A DNA stretch of 49,842 bases from Apostichopus parvimensis (GCA_000934455.1 KN883893.1:135001-184842); one strand, 5' to 3'. Shown: positions 23,401 through 48,618, numbered from the stretch's first letter. Numbers and translations: made by a program. Notes: generated by a model from the sequence alone, not told the origin.

Positions 23401-24505
23401 CCTCTAAGCTCTGACAGGTCAGGTCCCAAGAGTAATGATAACATGTTGAGGTAATTTTGATTATAGTTAGGGAGTAAGATTTCCAAATGCCAAAAATACT
23501 TGCAAAACGGGTGGGAGGGAGCAGTCTATAACTTTGATCGGCATATGCCATTGCATATTGTTGAATGCTACTCGTCCGGGGGGGGGGGGGCGGGGGGGAG
23601 GGTTTAAAGCTTAAAAAAACACAATTTGAACAGCACATAACGGAAATGGATTCAAACTCTGCTTTTCTGCAAAAGTTAAAGTTGCCTGCTATATAATAAT
23701 ATTTGAAGGTGCGTCAATTATGAAGGTGCATCAATTATGAAGCCTTTACTATATGAACTACACAAAGAGTAAATCTTCATGATGATGTGAGGCATATGCT
23801 CTGACTAAAATATCCTCAAGCAGCTGATGAACAGCAGGTACTTAAGAAAAGAGAACTTCGAAAACAGACAAACGATGAACTACTTTTAAGAGTATCACTA
23901 TCAGTGAAATGGTGCTGGCAGACAACTTACGAAAGGGCTACTTAACGGGCTGGAAGCTGACTTGGCCTTCAATATATATTCTGGTTACTGTATATAAGTA
24001 CTAATGATGCTTTACAGATTGAAGATACCCTGCAAGGCTGTTGCATTTCATTTGGTTGCCTAAATAATGACGAGTTTGGGAGTGTCTGTGATCCTAATTT
24101 AACAACTATGCTAGGAATAGGTTATAATAATATAAGTCTTCAGTTATCTACCTAACCTAATGTTGATATTCCTGTAACCAATTTACCACATCGTTGGTTT
24201 TTTCATTTAAACAGTAATCATACGTTATGCCTACTAAGTTTTAGGGCCAATTTGACATACGGAAGTCGGATCGAGTATCACCTTTTAAGTTCTAGGCTGT
24301 ACTGTTGATACAAACTTTATGATCAGTACCAGTTACGCGATGTAACCACTACTTAGTACTAAAGTTACTCACCGGAAGGAAATTCAGGCACAATATATTT
24401 TTCATCATCATTATCTACTCTTTCGATTAATTGCATTGAAATATGCCTGCGTTCTGCACCGTCTTTGGCACCTTGCAACGCCATCTGAGCGAATGCTCCA
24501 AGCAT
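11427..24505 (-). CDS. NHLRC2: NHL repeat-containing protein 2 (8 coding exons, 697 aa)
   Basis: Coding exons, in order: 24505-24373, 22110-21380, 20015-19801, 18290-18059, 17374-17252, 16120-15911, 12921-12714, 11668-11427. All junctions are GT-AG and in frame. Together they encode 697 aa; human NHLRC2 has 726. Residues about 45-200 form a thioredoxin-like domain whose active-site loop reads CCINC (C74, C75, C78) in place of WCGPC. Residues about 205-550 form a six-bladed NHL beta-propeller with recurrent 'VADT.NH.IR' and 'ADSYNHK' loops. The C-terminal part is a beta-rich domain (about 551-697). The start shown is the upstream of two nearby ATGs (M1, M8), and the N-terminus is shorter than in human. 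The family is cytosolic and linked to ROS-induced apoptosis, actin organisation and, in human, FINCA disease. The biochemical reaction is unsettled. The gene is complete and undamaged despite LINE and DIRS debris in its introns. Confidence 0.95.
12298..12615 (-). pseudogene. LINE reverse transcriptase C-terminal fragment
   Basis: The minus-strand frame ends in a region with [20 protein letters not shown] followed by a leucine-rich 'FRRCLKTLL' tail. This is the typical C-terminus of CR1/L2/jockey-type non-LTR retrotransposon ORF2, after the reverse transcriptase. Only the 3' end survives, as expected of 5'-truncated insertion. It lies in NHLRC2 intron 7, about 100 bp from exon 7, in the same orientation as the gene. 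Confidence 0.75.
13690..14480 (+). pseudogene. LINE reverse transcriptase fragment (palm domain)
   Basis: The plus strand shows '[12 protein letters not shown]' at about 13718-13757, then a stop. An open stretch at 13818-14183 follows with '[19 protein letters not shown]' and 'LFADDSNIL', the catalytic F/YADD motif of reverse transcriptase. A further remnant, '[17 protein letters not shown]', lies near 14215-14265 past a stop. This is a non-LTR retrotransposon with stops and frame breaks, so it is dead. It sits in NHLRC2 intron 6, opposite to the gene's direction. Confidence 0.8.
14925..14952. repeat. (AATTG)n-like microsatellite
   Basis: A short imperfect run of GAATT(GA) units ending the AT-rich stretch that follows the LINE fragment. 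It may be the tail of that or another retroelement. Confidence 0.4.
17859..17947. repeat. Near-perfect hairpin, 43-bp arms, 3-nt loop
   Basis: Positions 17859-17901 and 17905-17947 are inverted complements with two mismatches, separated by AGG. Each arm carries GGCCTGACGTTTC and AGGATCTTCTTCAG. DNA or RNA from it would fold into one long stem. The arm sequence resembles the end of a dispersed element found in many invertebrate genomes (from memory). Two ends joined head-to-head would give this shape. It lies in NHLRC2 intron 4. Confidence 0.85.
18399..18850. mobile_element. Inverted-repeat segment (DIRS-associated termini?)
   Basis: Left arm 18432-18505 and right arm 18771-18840 are diverged inverted repeats sharing AGAGGGC, GTGTTAAAAGGTTAC and AGTTCATTCTAGG. 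A direct copy of the left arm lies at 19599-19695, on the far side of the DIRS-like reverse transcriptase remnant. In addition, the phrase CTACTGGAGT at 18413 and 18557, each followed by ATCACTGG or CTCACTGG, marks a small internal direct duplication (offset about 142 bp). Flanking repeats of mixed orientation around a DIRS-like core suggest one decayed element, but I cannot assign exact borders. Confidence 0.5.
18900..19420 (-). pseudogene. DIRS/tyrosine-recombinase-type retrotransposon RT remnant
   Basis: Read on the minus strand, about 19140 down to 18920, one frame gives '[19 protein letters not shown]', 'PKHFRMETL' and '[15 protein letters not shown]'. These correspond to the conserved 'PKKDGSWRPILNLK.LN', 'FKMETL' and 'KGDWMASIDLKDAY' blocks of DIRS-like reverse transcriptases. 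Upstream, about 19390-19210, pieces such as '[16 protein letters not shown]' match the region just before RT. Stops, shifts and loss of catalytic residues (SIDLKDAY has become STRLKDAD) show it is dead. It lies in NHLRC2 intron 3, same strand as the gene. Confidence 0.7.
20239..20505 (-). pseudogene. LINE ORF2 C-terminal fragment
   Basis: The minus-strand frame ends with '[19 protein letters not shown]' then '[12 protein letters not shown]'. This fits the 'R..FF..R....WN.LP..VV...SLN.FK..LD' signature that closes the ORF2 of many invertebrate CR1/jockey-group LINEs. A 5'-truncated insertion in NHLRC2 intron 2, same strand as the gene. Confidence 0.75.
22671..23010. repeat. Tandem duplication, about 170-bp unit
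   Basis: The segment beginning GTATCAG at 22671 is repeated from 22841. Shared phrases, in order, are AAAGAACAGTAG, GAAACTTCATAT, AATTACCAGTACGC, TTTGATGGG and GTCACTGTAATGTA. Divergence is moderate. It lies in NHLRC2 intron 1 and has no coding potential. Confidence 0.75.
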
Positions 24506-25766
24506 TTTGCGACCTAAAGTTAGACTAGGCTTAGTCTGTAGCTTCCAAATTTATCAAACGGAGACCAACACACCTTGAACACCTTTGCTGCTAGCACGTT
24601 CCATTGACCGCAAGTTGCAATAAGGTCACTGAACACAGCAGATTATAAACTTGCGCAGATGATGATTATGATTATGAAATGATAATGTTCATGTTGACAT
24701 ACTCCTATTAGAGTCTATACATCAGTCCGCCCGATTGTTCTCCTATCTTAGGAAAAGTGCCAAAAAGCAGTAGGAGAAAATATTTTTTGCCATGTTGTCA
24801 ATCAGGATCTGTTTTTTGTGTCTTGCAATTTTACACCCCTTTGGGACTCCCAGGAGCAGCGTACGAAAATTGTTTACTGACCACTAAGTTTAGAGGTTTG
24901 TTTACAAGTGACGAAAACTTCCCCGGCTCTGATAGCCAAAAGTTTGCATGGTCATGATACGGAAAATTGATGGTGCCATGAATGACCAACTTGTCAGCTA
25001 ACCGGTGATGGGTAGCGTTTAGCTAGTAAGAACTTCTATCTAGACTTCAAGTTAGAGACCACATTCCTTTTGTGATTAAGTGCGTAAGCCAACTTAATGG
25101 GGCTCATGCCAGCTCATGTGGAATTATGCCTTTTAACCGGTAAAACCTTTCTCCAGATTGAGAAACAAGAGCAACAACGCTGCAGGAGTTCAGCTAAGCT
25201 TCTATCTTAGAAATTTGTTTGATGGGGAAATGTATTGAAATGCAATGCTTAGCTTTTTAAAACAGAGTTTACATGTGTTAGAATGATAAGTTAAATTACT
25301 TTCGAGAACAACTTGAAGTGTTTTATGATAATTTATGTTGTAGATATCACGTTTGAATTGACCACTATCCAGCTGTCTGTCTGTTCTTGTTGATGTTATG
25401 AAAACAACGGTGTCTGCCAAGTTGAATACAATGAATTTGTTCACCACAAATAATCACTAACAATGGGGCTGCTTTAATGTGAGCTCGAATGAATTACCGA
25501 CCTAGGGTCTCTAAAAAATGGTTGATAAGATAATAAAACCAGTTGGTATTTCAAGTCTTCAAAAAGTGTACAACGCTACCGTCCTTTTTACCATATTTGG
25601 CTTGCCAGTATATGGGTTCGCGTAGTATTGTGAGTATACGTCTCTGAACATTGTTCAATATAGGCCTAGGCCTATAAACATCAGTACCCCACTTTTAGAC
25701 AAATCTAACACTTTTTGCATGTAATGCGTTCCATGCAACATACACATCACCGCAACTGAATACAAA
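24506..25766. promoter_or_regulatory. Intergenic region between divergent NHLRC2 and BCCIP starts
   Basis: The two start codons face away from each other 1,261 bp apart, so this region must hold both promoters and both 5' UTRs, unless undetected non-coding exons lie further out. I see no convincing TATA box or CpG-rich core next to either start. An open frame of 66 codons at 24757-24957 (plus) has no family resemblance. A shared bidirectional promoter is possible but not shown. Confidence 0.45.
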
Positions 25767-28700
25767 ATGGCGTCTTACGGGAAAAAGAGGCATGTCGAAG
25801 CATCTGATGAAAGTACCTTGCAGGCACAAGACCAGGTGGTTCATAATGACTTAGAAGGTGAAGAATCCAGTGAAGATGACTCAGACCTTGAAGAGGAAGC
25901 TATGGATACAGAGATAAACGAGGTGCATATGTCAGCAGAAAGTTGGCGTAACTTACTTAGTTAGGGTCTAGTCGCTAACGTTGCTCGTTATGCCCAACGT
26001 TGAGCTTTCCGCAAATTGGACAGACTTTGCTAGTTAATAGTAGTTGTGTTGGTAGAACTATGCCCTCATCGTGGTACATTTAAGTCTGGACCGACTATGC
26101 CAATGAGGAGACATCGGGCCCCTCCCCCAACCCCTTAAAAAACCTACCATCAATGGTTCGTGTGACGTGCTCCCTAAGTAAGTTGTAGCACTTAACTCTT
26201 ATTAATACTAGTACTTCTTCCATGTGTAGGCCTATTCTATAAACAACAATTGTTTATACTTGAATTCAATTTTCAATTCGTGTCATATTGCCATACAGAA
26301 CAATATGTGAAACCTTGTACTGCATGGCACCTCTAGAAGGGAACCATCAGACATCTGATTGTAAAAATGAAGTTTTCATTTCTGTTATTTTCCCAAGACC
26401 TTTAGGCTTTAGTAGTACTAGTCTAGCCAAAGACCTGAGCTCAGTAACATCCAAGTAATTTGATATGTTAGATATAAGATCAGGTCTCCACTCTCCGCGT
26501 GTAAGTTCATGATAGTGTTGTCCCATTGTAAACACTGTAGATCAGACTATAATAGGGTGTTAAATTTATTATCATTCATAAAAAACTGCAAGAAGCATGC
26601 TTTCAGTGTGTGACCTGAAAGCATTTTCCCTCACTCCTGCACTTAGTTGTCTCTTGAACACTTAGGACCTTGAATGATATAAATAAATGTTCAGAATTCA
26701 ATGCCCACCAATCGTAACTGCTTTGGTTATTAGTTCTACTTCTATGACAGAGTGCTTCTCTGTACTGTAAATTTCTTCATATTGGGTCATAAACAAGTAC
26801 TCTGATATCCATGTTTAACTTTTCCAGCTTTGTCATTTGATATCACTCTTCATGGTTTGATTGCAGGAAATTCAAGTTGAATTTGAAGCTTTCCCACCAG
26901 GACAGGGTGATTTTCATGGCATTAAAACTTTACTACAGCAGGTAATTAAGTGCTCCTTCCTCTGGAGGGTCCTTTACAATCATGTTAGTGAATTCTGTTA
27001 TATAACACTTAGTATAGGAGGGCATCTATACCTGATCAATCTCAGCTATTCAATCAACCAAAATAATTTAATAATTTAAATCCAATTACATATTTATAGA
27101 AACTACAATGTAATACCACATTTCTTTCATGTACAGTATGTTAGAATTTGAGAACAAAGTCAGTTTTAAGGAGGTCTATGAACTCTTACTGTGATCTGTG
27201 AACTCTTCATGGTTACTCAAGTAAAAAAAGCATTTATGATTGACATTTTCCCTCATTTCTCAGTCACTATCTTTACTTTATGAATCAAGGACACATTTGT
27301 AGAACAATAGTATAAAAAAGATATTAACTTGATATCAGGTGAATGGTTTTATTGGTCTGTGTGATGATAGAGGGATAGAAATGTATATTTGCTTGCATAT
27401 CTACTAAAGAAGAAAGATTTGATAGTTTGATATCTGTTTGAAAAATTAATATATGAATAATTTGCTTAAAGAAAGTTAGAAACCTTTTTCTTTGCATTTT
27501 TACAGCTTTTTCTAAAAAGCAATGTTGACCTTGGTGGTATTGCTGACCTGCTTCTCTCTCAGAATCAGATAGGTTGTGTTGTGAAGGTAAGAACATAACT
27601 AACATATCTTTCATTCCATATGTTCGGTATGAGTGAAATGCTTTAAGATGTGTGTTGACTTTACTTATCCTGTGAAGTCAAGAAATATTCCTGATGTAAT
27701 GTTTGAACATATAAACATGTTTGTGTTATAAGTGATACAATTGCCAAGGTATGACAGAGATGTAAATGCATTTCATAATATTAAATGTTTTACTTTGACA
27801 CAGCAAATGGTTGATATGGCCCAACTGCTTTCGTTATGTATACTACAATATACTGATTTGCTGTAAAGTTAAAAGATACCAGCAGCTATTGTAAGGTGAA
27901 CCAATAAACAATATCACCCATCATGTCATGAACTAATAGTGTCTTGCCAGTCTAAAGTCTCATAGCTGGGCAAGATTTCAAAACATGGCTGAAGGCAGAA
28001 TATGGTTGGTAAAACTACAGGCCGACAGAATGAAAGAAATTGAACACAACTCTGGTTTCTATCTTGTTTGGTTTTCAAATCATTCTAAACTTCAACATAT
28101 GTCTGGAATGCCCCTTTACAGACATTCAGATGATGATATCATTTCCTTAATCCAGGCCAAATAGATTATCGATCTTTTGTTTGAAGTACATAACTAATAG
28201 TTCTGTTATACCTTCATTTAAACAGCAGTATGAATTATAACACCATCTGACTTTGACAAGTTTGTGATGTATGGTAAGAGTGTTATTTGAGACCACATAT
28301 ATGTCTTTTTTGTCCTATCAAAGTTTGTAATGTTTGTGAGAATCTGACATTCAAGGGTTGAGTGCTACTTATTCTGATTAATGAGCTTGCAGTTCTCAAG
28401 ATACATCTACAGTAGTTGGAAATGGAGACAAATTGGAACTACAGTAGTGGTTTTTGCTTCTAACAAATATGCATTAATTTTTTACCATGTTAAGTCATCC
28501 TTCATGGTTTTACTTCTCTCTGGTAATTCATTATGTAGTTTCTTACAAAACCTATTGCAACTGTGGAGATGCTAAACAAACTTTCAGATGGTAATGGTTT
28601 CCTTCCTCACATTTTCAGCAAAGTGAAGAACAACTAGCCGCAGAGAGTGATTCTGATGAAGACATGGATGATCATGTTTATGGCGTAACCAGCGTCATAA

Positions 28701-31695
28701 GTCTTACAGATAAGGAGGTAAAATAAGGATGTTATTTCATCCATGTCTGAATGAAATGTTTATGTTCACCTGAATTTCTCATGGCTTGGTAATTGGTAGT
28801 GTCATCACAGTGGAAACTAGATAGAAGATGTAGTCATATTTTATATGCTGAGAGTAGGGTTCTGTCATTGTGGGTTTTATGATAAATGTGGTAAGTATTA
28901 CTTTAGAGGTTCAGTTGATCAAAGCGAGGCATCCTCCTAGATTTTTCCACCAAGTAAAACTTAATAAGCTAGTGAATTTTGATGAATTGGGATTTTATTC
29001 CCAACATTTTGTCACCCAGCAAGTTGGAAAACTTTCCTTATCTTCAATTGTTGTTTTAAATAAATATTTGCAATTGAGCATGGCTGGTGAATTAATTGTT
29101 GTGGTATTGCAGTATTGCATAATATGAACTTTGACTGAAAGCTGTCCTATGCTCTCCCCTCATCCCACCCCAACCTCTTTCCCCTCCATTTTGATATGCC
29201 TGTAATAACCATAAAATATCTTGTAACTTGATATCTGAATTTCCATATTGAAAAACTCATATCAGATAAGGTAGTGCTTTATCTATTATGGATGTCAAAC
29301 ACCCAGTTTAGTGATCATTTAATGAATGTAATCTTATCCTTTTCTTAGGACATTCCATGTATTGCGCAGATAAGAGATCTTTTGATTACAAAGTGTAAAG
29401 AATGTGCAGACAGCAGTTGCCATGCAGAGTTCCAGAGGCTCCTTGACAAAACTCGAGTAGGTCTTTTGATAAGCGAGAGGTTTCTGAACATTCCTCCTCA
29501 ACTGGCCCCACCTTTACACCTGAGTCTACAGTAAGTCATCATTTGTTAGGTACTAATGTGATTATAAAGTGTGTGTACTGGATCAGTGTTATAATGGATG
29601 TATGCAACCAGTCAAGTTAGAAAGCCTTGTGAAGTATAAGTCCCTGCTCTACTGCACCATACTGGGACCTACCATATTATGTCATATTTGATTCCTTGCT
29701 GGAGGCAAAAGTGGGTGTGTGTATGTGTGGATGTGCTTGTGTGTGTGATGCCTTGGCTTGTAAACACGTTATGCAAAAATCCTATGGAGATTAAACTCCA
29801 TATTTGATATGCAGATGCACCTTAGTAGGAAGAAGAGCCTTGTAAATTTCTGTGAAGGTCGAATGTCAACAGAAATCAAAGATCAAAAGCTTTGTAAACA
29901 CTAATTCAAAAAGTAATGCTTTGATGAAATTCACACTTTGTAATATGTGGACCCACCTTATTAAGTTTAGATAAGGAACATCTGCATACAATTTTGTACA
30001 CTAGATGCTCTAATATTTACTGTAAAAAGTGTAAAGGAATCACTAAACCTGTTGGCTTTCTGTTTGGTTTTGATGACGATCATACATCAATGGAATCAGT
30101 GATGGTATTTATGTATTATATGTATGTTTGTATGTAGGTATGGGTATCTCTGTGTGTGACATCAGCTTTCAAACATAATATCTCAAGAAGAAACTTTGGA
30201 TGAATCATATACTTAGTATGTTAATGCCCTATATTGAGCAAGTGAACCCCATCATTTTTACTGAACTTCAAAGGCCATTTATGGTCAGTTGAGGTCAAAA
30301 TGTGTAAATTCTAGAAACATGGTATATCAAGAATGGAAAGAAATGGAGTCGACCTGCTACCTAGTATGTGGATGCCCCATAACGAGTTGTATGGCTTGAA
30401 GTAGGGGACAAAGGTCATTTGAGGTCATATAAATCACATTCCTAAAATCTTCAAGTAATTCTGTCTTGTCAGAGTCAGAGTATTTTTGCTTTTGTGGTTT
30501 TGTCATTGCAAAAGGTAAATAATCAATGTAGTCAAAATGTGGGTGAGTTTTGTAATTTCCTGGTTGAAATGTAAAGGATCCACTGTGGTCAACATGAAAA
30601 AAAATTTGGTCAAGTTCATACTTGGTATTTAGATCTCTTAAGGTAGTAGAAGAATGCTCTAGATGTTGGCATTACAACATATTTAGTATATAAAATATTA
30701 ATGCAGGTTTGAAGATTAGTTTGACTCAGATGTTTACCTTGTTTTTCAGCAAAGATTTGACAAGGGCCAAGTCCAAAGATGATAGTTGGAATTTTGAATA
30801 TCTGGTTCTCATGTGTAAATGTTATGAGACAATGGAACAAACCAAGAAGAAGAAGAAGAAAAAAGACTCCAAGCTAGATCAAGAAATCCAAAGCTTTTTC
30901 TTTGCAAATGCTGAAGATGAAATTTTCCAGCAGGTGAGAAGCATGGGCTGAGTTCACAAGTTATTTCTGTAATTATGAAATGACAAATTAGCAACTTTTG
31001 TACAACAAAGTATAAATCCTCGTTTTCAGATGCACAAGAGCTATGGCAGTGACCTGTCACTCTCACACAAGTAGTTGTGATGGAATTCCATCTACATCTC
31101 AAAGCAAGGCATTCTGGCATGTATAGGCTCATTACTGACACAACTTTGTTCATTGCCCATGTCAGAATGTTGACAACAGGCATAGATTTGGGATGTAACT
31201 AAAATGACTAAAGGTATTTGTTGCATAGTAACCATAGATTTGCCTTAAATCGCAACTCGATGACACTCAAAACCACAAGCTACACAAAGTTATTTCGAAC
31301 CTGATGAGGTTAGGTTTGCAGAAAATCTGCAATGAGATGTGGGTAACCCTTTCATCATCTTTACTGTTATGAATTAGATTCTTATACTTTGCTCTGGTAA
31401 TAATGTTATATATTGAGCTTTTAACAGGCACTTAACATTAGAACTACTAACCACAAATGACATAGGAAATTTGAAGCTAAACATCAACATTAAAGAAGAA
31501 TATATATGATCTTGTTTCCTTCAGGAGTCGATTTTGTCATTCAAATACTCCATCTTGGAAGAGACAGACACCGCCATTGGAGGAAGTTGGGGAGTTGACG
31601 AGACTCAGTTAAAGACATACAGAACAGTTATGGTTGTGCCAATGTTAAAGATGGCTGATATTTTAAGAGACATTCAGAACAACTTGAGTTCTTGA
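25767..31695 (+). CDS. BCCIP: BRCA2 and CDKN1A-interacting protein (7 coding exons, 315 aa)
   Basis: Coding exons: 25767-25922, 26867-26941, 27506-27586, 28619-28717, 29349-29530, 30750-30933, 31525-31695. All are GT-AG and in frame, and exons 1-4 each end on a codon boundary. The product is 315 aa; human isoforms are 314 and 322. Residues 1-55 are acidic (runs such as EGEESSEDDSDLEEE), as in the family. The conserved BCCIP domain starts near 'VEFEAFPP' (57-64) and includes 'DFHGIKTLL'. A lysine-rich linker lies in exon 6 (about 227-235). The C-terminus carries 'FFFANAEDEIF', 'LSFKYSILEETDT' and 'TYRTVMVVP', all close to vertebrate BCCIP. The family is nuclear, binds p21 and BRCA2, supports homologous recombination, and acts in large ribosomal subunit assembly (yeast Bcp1). 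Head-to-head with NHLRC2, tail-to-tail with DHX15. The start lies in AAAATGG context and no upstream in-frame coding sequence is seen. Confidence 0.95.
29690..30450. repeat. Dispersed repeat with 'GACCT..AATGACCTTTG' phrases, in BCCIP intron 5
   Basis: Modules with phrases such as AGTATGTGGATGCCC, TCATTTGAGGTCA and AGGTCAAATGTC recur here and, on either strand, at about 10580-10985, 12075-12220, 32150-32600, 41925-42430 and 43530-43720. The units are diverged and I could not fix ends or class. This type of repeat is common in marine invertebrate introns as far as I recall. Confidence 0.4.
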
Positions 31696-33251
31696 GCTTC
31701 ATCTGTCGGACAGTCCTATGTTATGAATCTACCCACGCGAATTATGAAGCTACATGTAGCAAGTCATGTTTGAACAGTGCTATCGAAATCCAATCAGGAA
31801 TATCATCGAATGCATTAAGAAAGCATTCAGCTAAGGAAGGAAACAACATTTATGAAATACAGACCGGGTTGTTTTCTACACAATAGTTCTGGAAGTTATT
31901 GTGTAAATTCTAATTCTGGTAAAGAGTTATTAGAAGAAAATTTTTAATCCTGGTAATAGTGAGATTTGTATGCATAATTTGAACAGGATATTTACAATTG
32001 AGTGCTTTCATTCAGGACATCTGCAGTAAGTATACTGTAGGGTTTGCCTTCTTGTTTAACACTTACAAAATATTACTAAGATGCAAGTAAGTTGCTATAT
32101 CTTACTTTCACTTTTTGAGTTAATATTGCCAAGCTGCATTCATCCATATAAGAATGTCCATAATTTAACAAGATGGTATTTTTTCCATGAATAGTACAAC
32201 AGGATACTGTGAAGTGACACATTTGGTGCATTCAGAAGAAAAAGAAATTGGAATGAAGCACAAACATAAGTATGTGGATGCCAAGTATTGGTAGATAAAT
32301 CTATGGAAGTTATGATTGTAAGTCAAAGTGTGACAGAAACATCTCAGAAATGGAATCATGGATGAAGGTCATGTTGTTGGGGGATCATCCATATTAAGAC
32401 AAAGCTTGTTGCTTAATTGAAGGTCAAATGTCATCAGAGGTCAAAATATTCACACTTTTTGAACAAGATACCTCTAGAAAAGGAAACTTGGCTGTATCTC
32501 ACGCAGTGTTGAGTAGATGAACCCTATTGCTCTTCTTGAAGGTCAGAGGTCAAAGTCTACCAATGCATTATCTGGGAATGGGAACCTTTGATGGTATTTC
32601 ATATATGGTGTTGATGTTCTAGTAGGTTTGATAAATCCTATATTCTTAAGTGTTCGAAAGAAGAGGTCATCGTCTGAAGACACAATATCTCTGATAGAGA
32701 ATTTGGGAGCATTTCAGATATACACTGTATGAAAATGTATCATTATGAATACCACCAAAACTTGTATTTAGTAAAATGTCAGCGAAACTTAAATGTCTGC
32801 AAAAGCCTAGTAAGCATGCTAATAACATCTTTGAAAACTGCAATGCATTCTGACTTGAGAACTGTTTTGGGATATAAGTGATGGGGCTCCTGTGAAAGAT
32901 ATACATTTTGCTTTTTCAAAAGTTTCCCAAATATGTTGTGGGTTCATTCTTGATCGTGACTTTTGTAACCATTTCAGTTTCACACATTTATAAAGGCTAG
33001 ATGAGCAGCTTTGTATGGAATCTATGGTGCAAACATTTTAGTGACATGCTTAAAGAGTCTATTCACAATGAGTGTGAAAATATGACATTGGGCAGCAAAA
33101 TGTGTCCTGTATAATGGAACAAACTATGGTAAGTTTGTTAGCCATAATTACATGTTTCATTCTTATTGCATCACTTAATCATGTCTTTGTAGAAGGGTCT
33201 ATCTTTGCCAACATGTTACCTTACACCAGAGGATACTGAATTTCTTCCTTC

Positions 33252-33257
33252 AATAAA
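33252..33257 (+). terminator. Candidate poly(A) signal for BCCIP
   Basis: Exact AATAAA about 1.56 kb past the BCCIP stop codon. It is the first exact hexamer I noticed on this strand. A variant signal nearer the stop could be used instead. Confidence 0.3.
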
Positions 33258-35047
33258 TGAATCATGCTACTTGCAAGCTGAAACCTGCTGTCGTGTGTCT
33301 TTTCTACAATATCTGTCCTGCATTCCTATCTTGACTGTTCTTGTAAAGTTCAGTAAACTTTGTAAAGTCAAGTTCCTCTGCTTAATGTGGTACTTTGTTA
33401 AATTGTACTGTCCATACAAATGAGCACATTTTTTCTATCTTTTCAAGAATTTTATTACCATATGATATTATTACAAACTACCAAAGTTCTACTAAAAAGT
33501 GCCTACAAATCAAGAAGTTCTCCCATTTCAATGGTCATCTTTTATCTTAATCGCATTTATGAATGTATGGATTATTCAAAATACATTCATCAATATACCC
33601 CTGCAGATCCGTATCAATTAAAGGGGATATAATTGTTCAGGAGGGGCTACCTTACTCTTGATGTACAAGGCTTATTCCTCCAATACAGAAAACACAGATT
33701 TCCAGACTTCTACGCATGTTCATAATTTTACATTTCTTGTATGATTCTGAAGCAAGGGCAGAGGAGACACTAGTTTATATCATGACCTTTGTGATTCCTT
33801 GTCTTAAGTTATATGCAGTCCCCTGATTGCTAGAGCAACTGAAGAGAATGTGTCCCAAGCCAAAGCACAGAACATCATAAAAGAGTTCAAGTTAACTTTG
33901 TAAACTAAGATGTTAGATGGGCTAGCTATCAACTTTTATCATGAAAAATGTCAACCCACAGAAATCACACCTTCTATAACATCATTTCATTTTTTCTGAA
34001 ATTTTAATTTTCATGACAATCATAAATGTCCTTAAGCTACATACGAGCCCCTCACAATGACACAAACACACACTCCACACAGTATTAAGGCAAACACACA
34101 CTGCAGATGACTGGATTGTATCAACAGTCAAATACAGCCATGTTTATGACATATCTATCACCAGCCCGTGTGTCAAGCCCTGAGTGTGAAAGGTGAAGAG
34201 AACATGCAAGCAACTTAAAAAACAAAAAAATGATCGCAGATTTTAGTTTACCAGTCATCGGTTCAATCAATGCCTGAACCTATAAAGGTAAGACAGCTTC
34301 CATGATTGCAGACATATTATGTAATAAAACCATCACACAAATTTAAACATTCTCTCTGTGAAAGTTAGACAAAAAATGAAGATAATTCTCAATTAACAAT
34401 GTTCACTGTTTTATTACTTGAAGCAAATAGTGAACCAGACTGTTGGAGCATCTAGTTGCATTTCAATGCTATACTTACATAATAATGCCCCACTGTTCAC
34501 CACATACATGTTTTATAAAGCCGATACTCGGATGGCTGAGGCTAGTTGCTAAACAAAAATTTCTGAATGTTTGGAACAAACCACACCTGATATGAATTTG
34601 GCAAATTTGGCGATATTTTGTGGATGTGTCTGGCAACAGCAGAGTTGAATGATGGCATGACAGAATAAATGGAGTTTTCTTCATAATGTTTATATCATGT
34701 ATCCACAGAAGAAATGTTTTGATTTGTACAAAACAAGTTACAATATGACAATTTATATCGACAAGACAATTATAATACGAAAGTAAATCTTAAGAAGTAG
34801 ATCTACCATGATGGCATCGCATACCACTTGCTATGATCAACGTCCTGGAAATTAAAGATTCTCAACTAACCATGGCATATTTTTCCTCTTTTAAGTTAAG
34901 TGCTGGATATTCTGCCACCAGAATATCTCTTAAAGTTATTTGTAGGTGTCACTTAACAAACTCTTAAAGTTCTTTACCTATTCAAGTACAAAGCAGAGTT
35001 GGTATTAATAAGCTTTATTAGTGAGTGACAATAGTAACTTGTGCCCT

Positions 35048-35053
35048 TTTATT
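35048..35053 (-). terminator. Candidate poly(A) signal for DHX15
   Basis: AATAAA on the minus strand, about 780 bp past the DHX15 stop. A second hexamer lies 34 bp further on, at 35014-35019. Hexamer match only. Confidence 0.3.
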
Positions 35054-35831
35054 TATGCAAAGATTGCTACAGGATACTAGGATAGATATGTTTGTTGTCA
35101 AACGCCTAACATAAATGCTGACATTGATTGATTTGGACAAATGGACTTTCTAGGAAGTCACCCAAACTTGAGCCTGGGTACAAACAAACTTGATCCAATC
35201 TCAACCCCGTCCCCTTACCTCGAGACTAGCTATGTGACGATGACATTATTACTTCAAGCGCAGTTTCACAAGTCCCTTCAGAAGGGAATAGATAGTACAC
35301 ATTATCTTGGTTAAAGGTTTTATCGTGTTGTGATATAAACGTTCCAGCGTTAAAACTATATCGCAGTTGCTTTACTGGCCCCGAAACGTCACAAACATCT
35401 TTGGCGGTCTATTAACAGCTGACCTATATTGCATTTAACATAGTGAATCAGCTCACCTTTCTTCTCTGCTGCTATTGGTCTTTTATCAGTGCCTTACCTT
35501 TGCAAATACAAAGCATTACAAAATGGGACATTTGTTCGATAACAGCTTGTGCTATGTTCCATAATATCCACGTCTTTAAGCAGAGGAAAGGTATCACACA
35601 CATACCAGCGAAGTAAAACCGCACATCCACAATCAGTGAAAATGTTCCTCCTAGGACTTCTTGCACCTGAATTAAAGTGAAGCTTACCCGAGACCCCTCC
35701 TCCAAGTACATGAAAGATGGTCACTTTAAACATTTGACTTAAAACTGTACATTAATGTCAACTGTTCCATTATAGGTCTACTACACTACTGTAACAGTTC
35801 TTATAAAAGTATCTCATCCTTCGGCGACTTC

Positions 35832-48618
<12,787 letters not shown>

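Larger units (their letters stand above)
31696..35831. other. Convergent intergenic region BCCIP/DHX15
   Basis: It holds the 3' UTRs of both genes and no third gene that I can support. A dispersed repeat covers about 32150-32600. Short open frames (all under 80 codons) show no family features. The stretch is AT-rich. An AATAAA on the plus strand lies at 33252-33257 and AATAAA hexamers on the minus strand at 35048-35053 and 35014-35019, so the predicted 3' ends do not overlap. Confidence 0.55.

Noticed and set aside
24757..24957. 66-codon plus-strand frame between NHLRC2 and BCCIP
   Set aside because: No recognisable motif, no splice or start context that stands out, and it sits where both promoters and 5' UTRs are expected.
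26347..26535. 62-codon minus-strand frame in BCCIP intron 1
   Set aside because: It reads somewhat protein-like but I recognise no family and found no linked exon; possibly repeat-derived. Not enough to call a gene.
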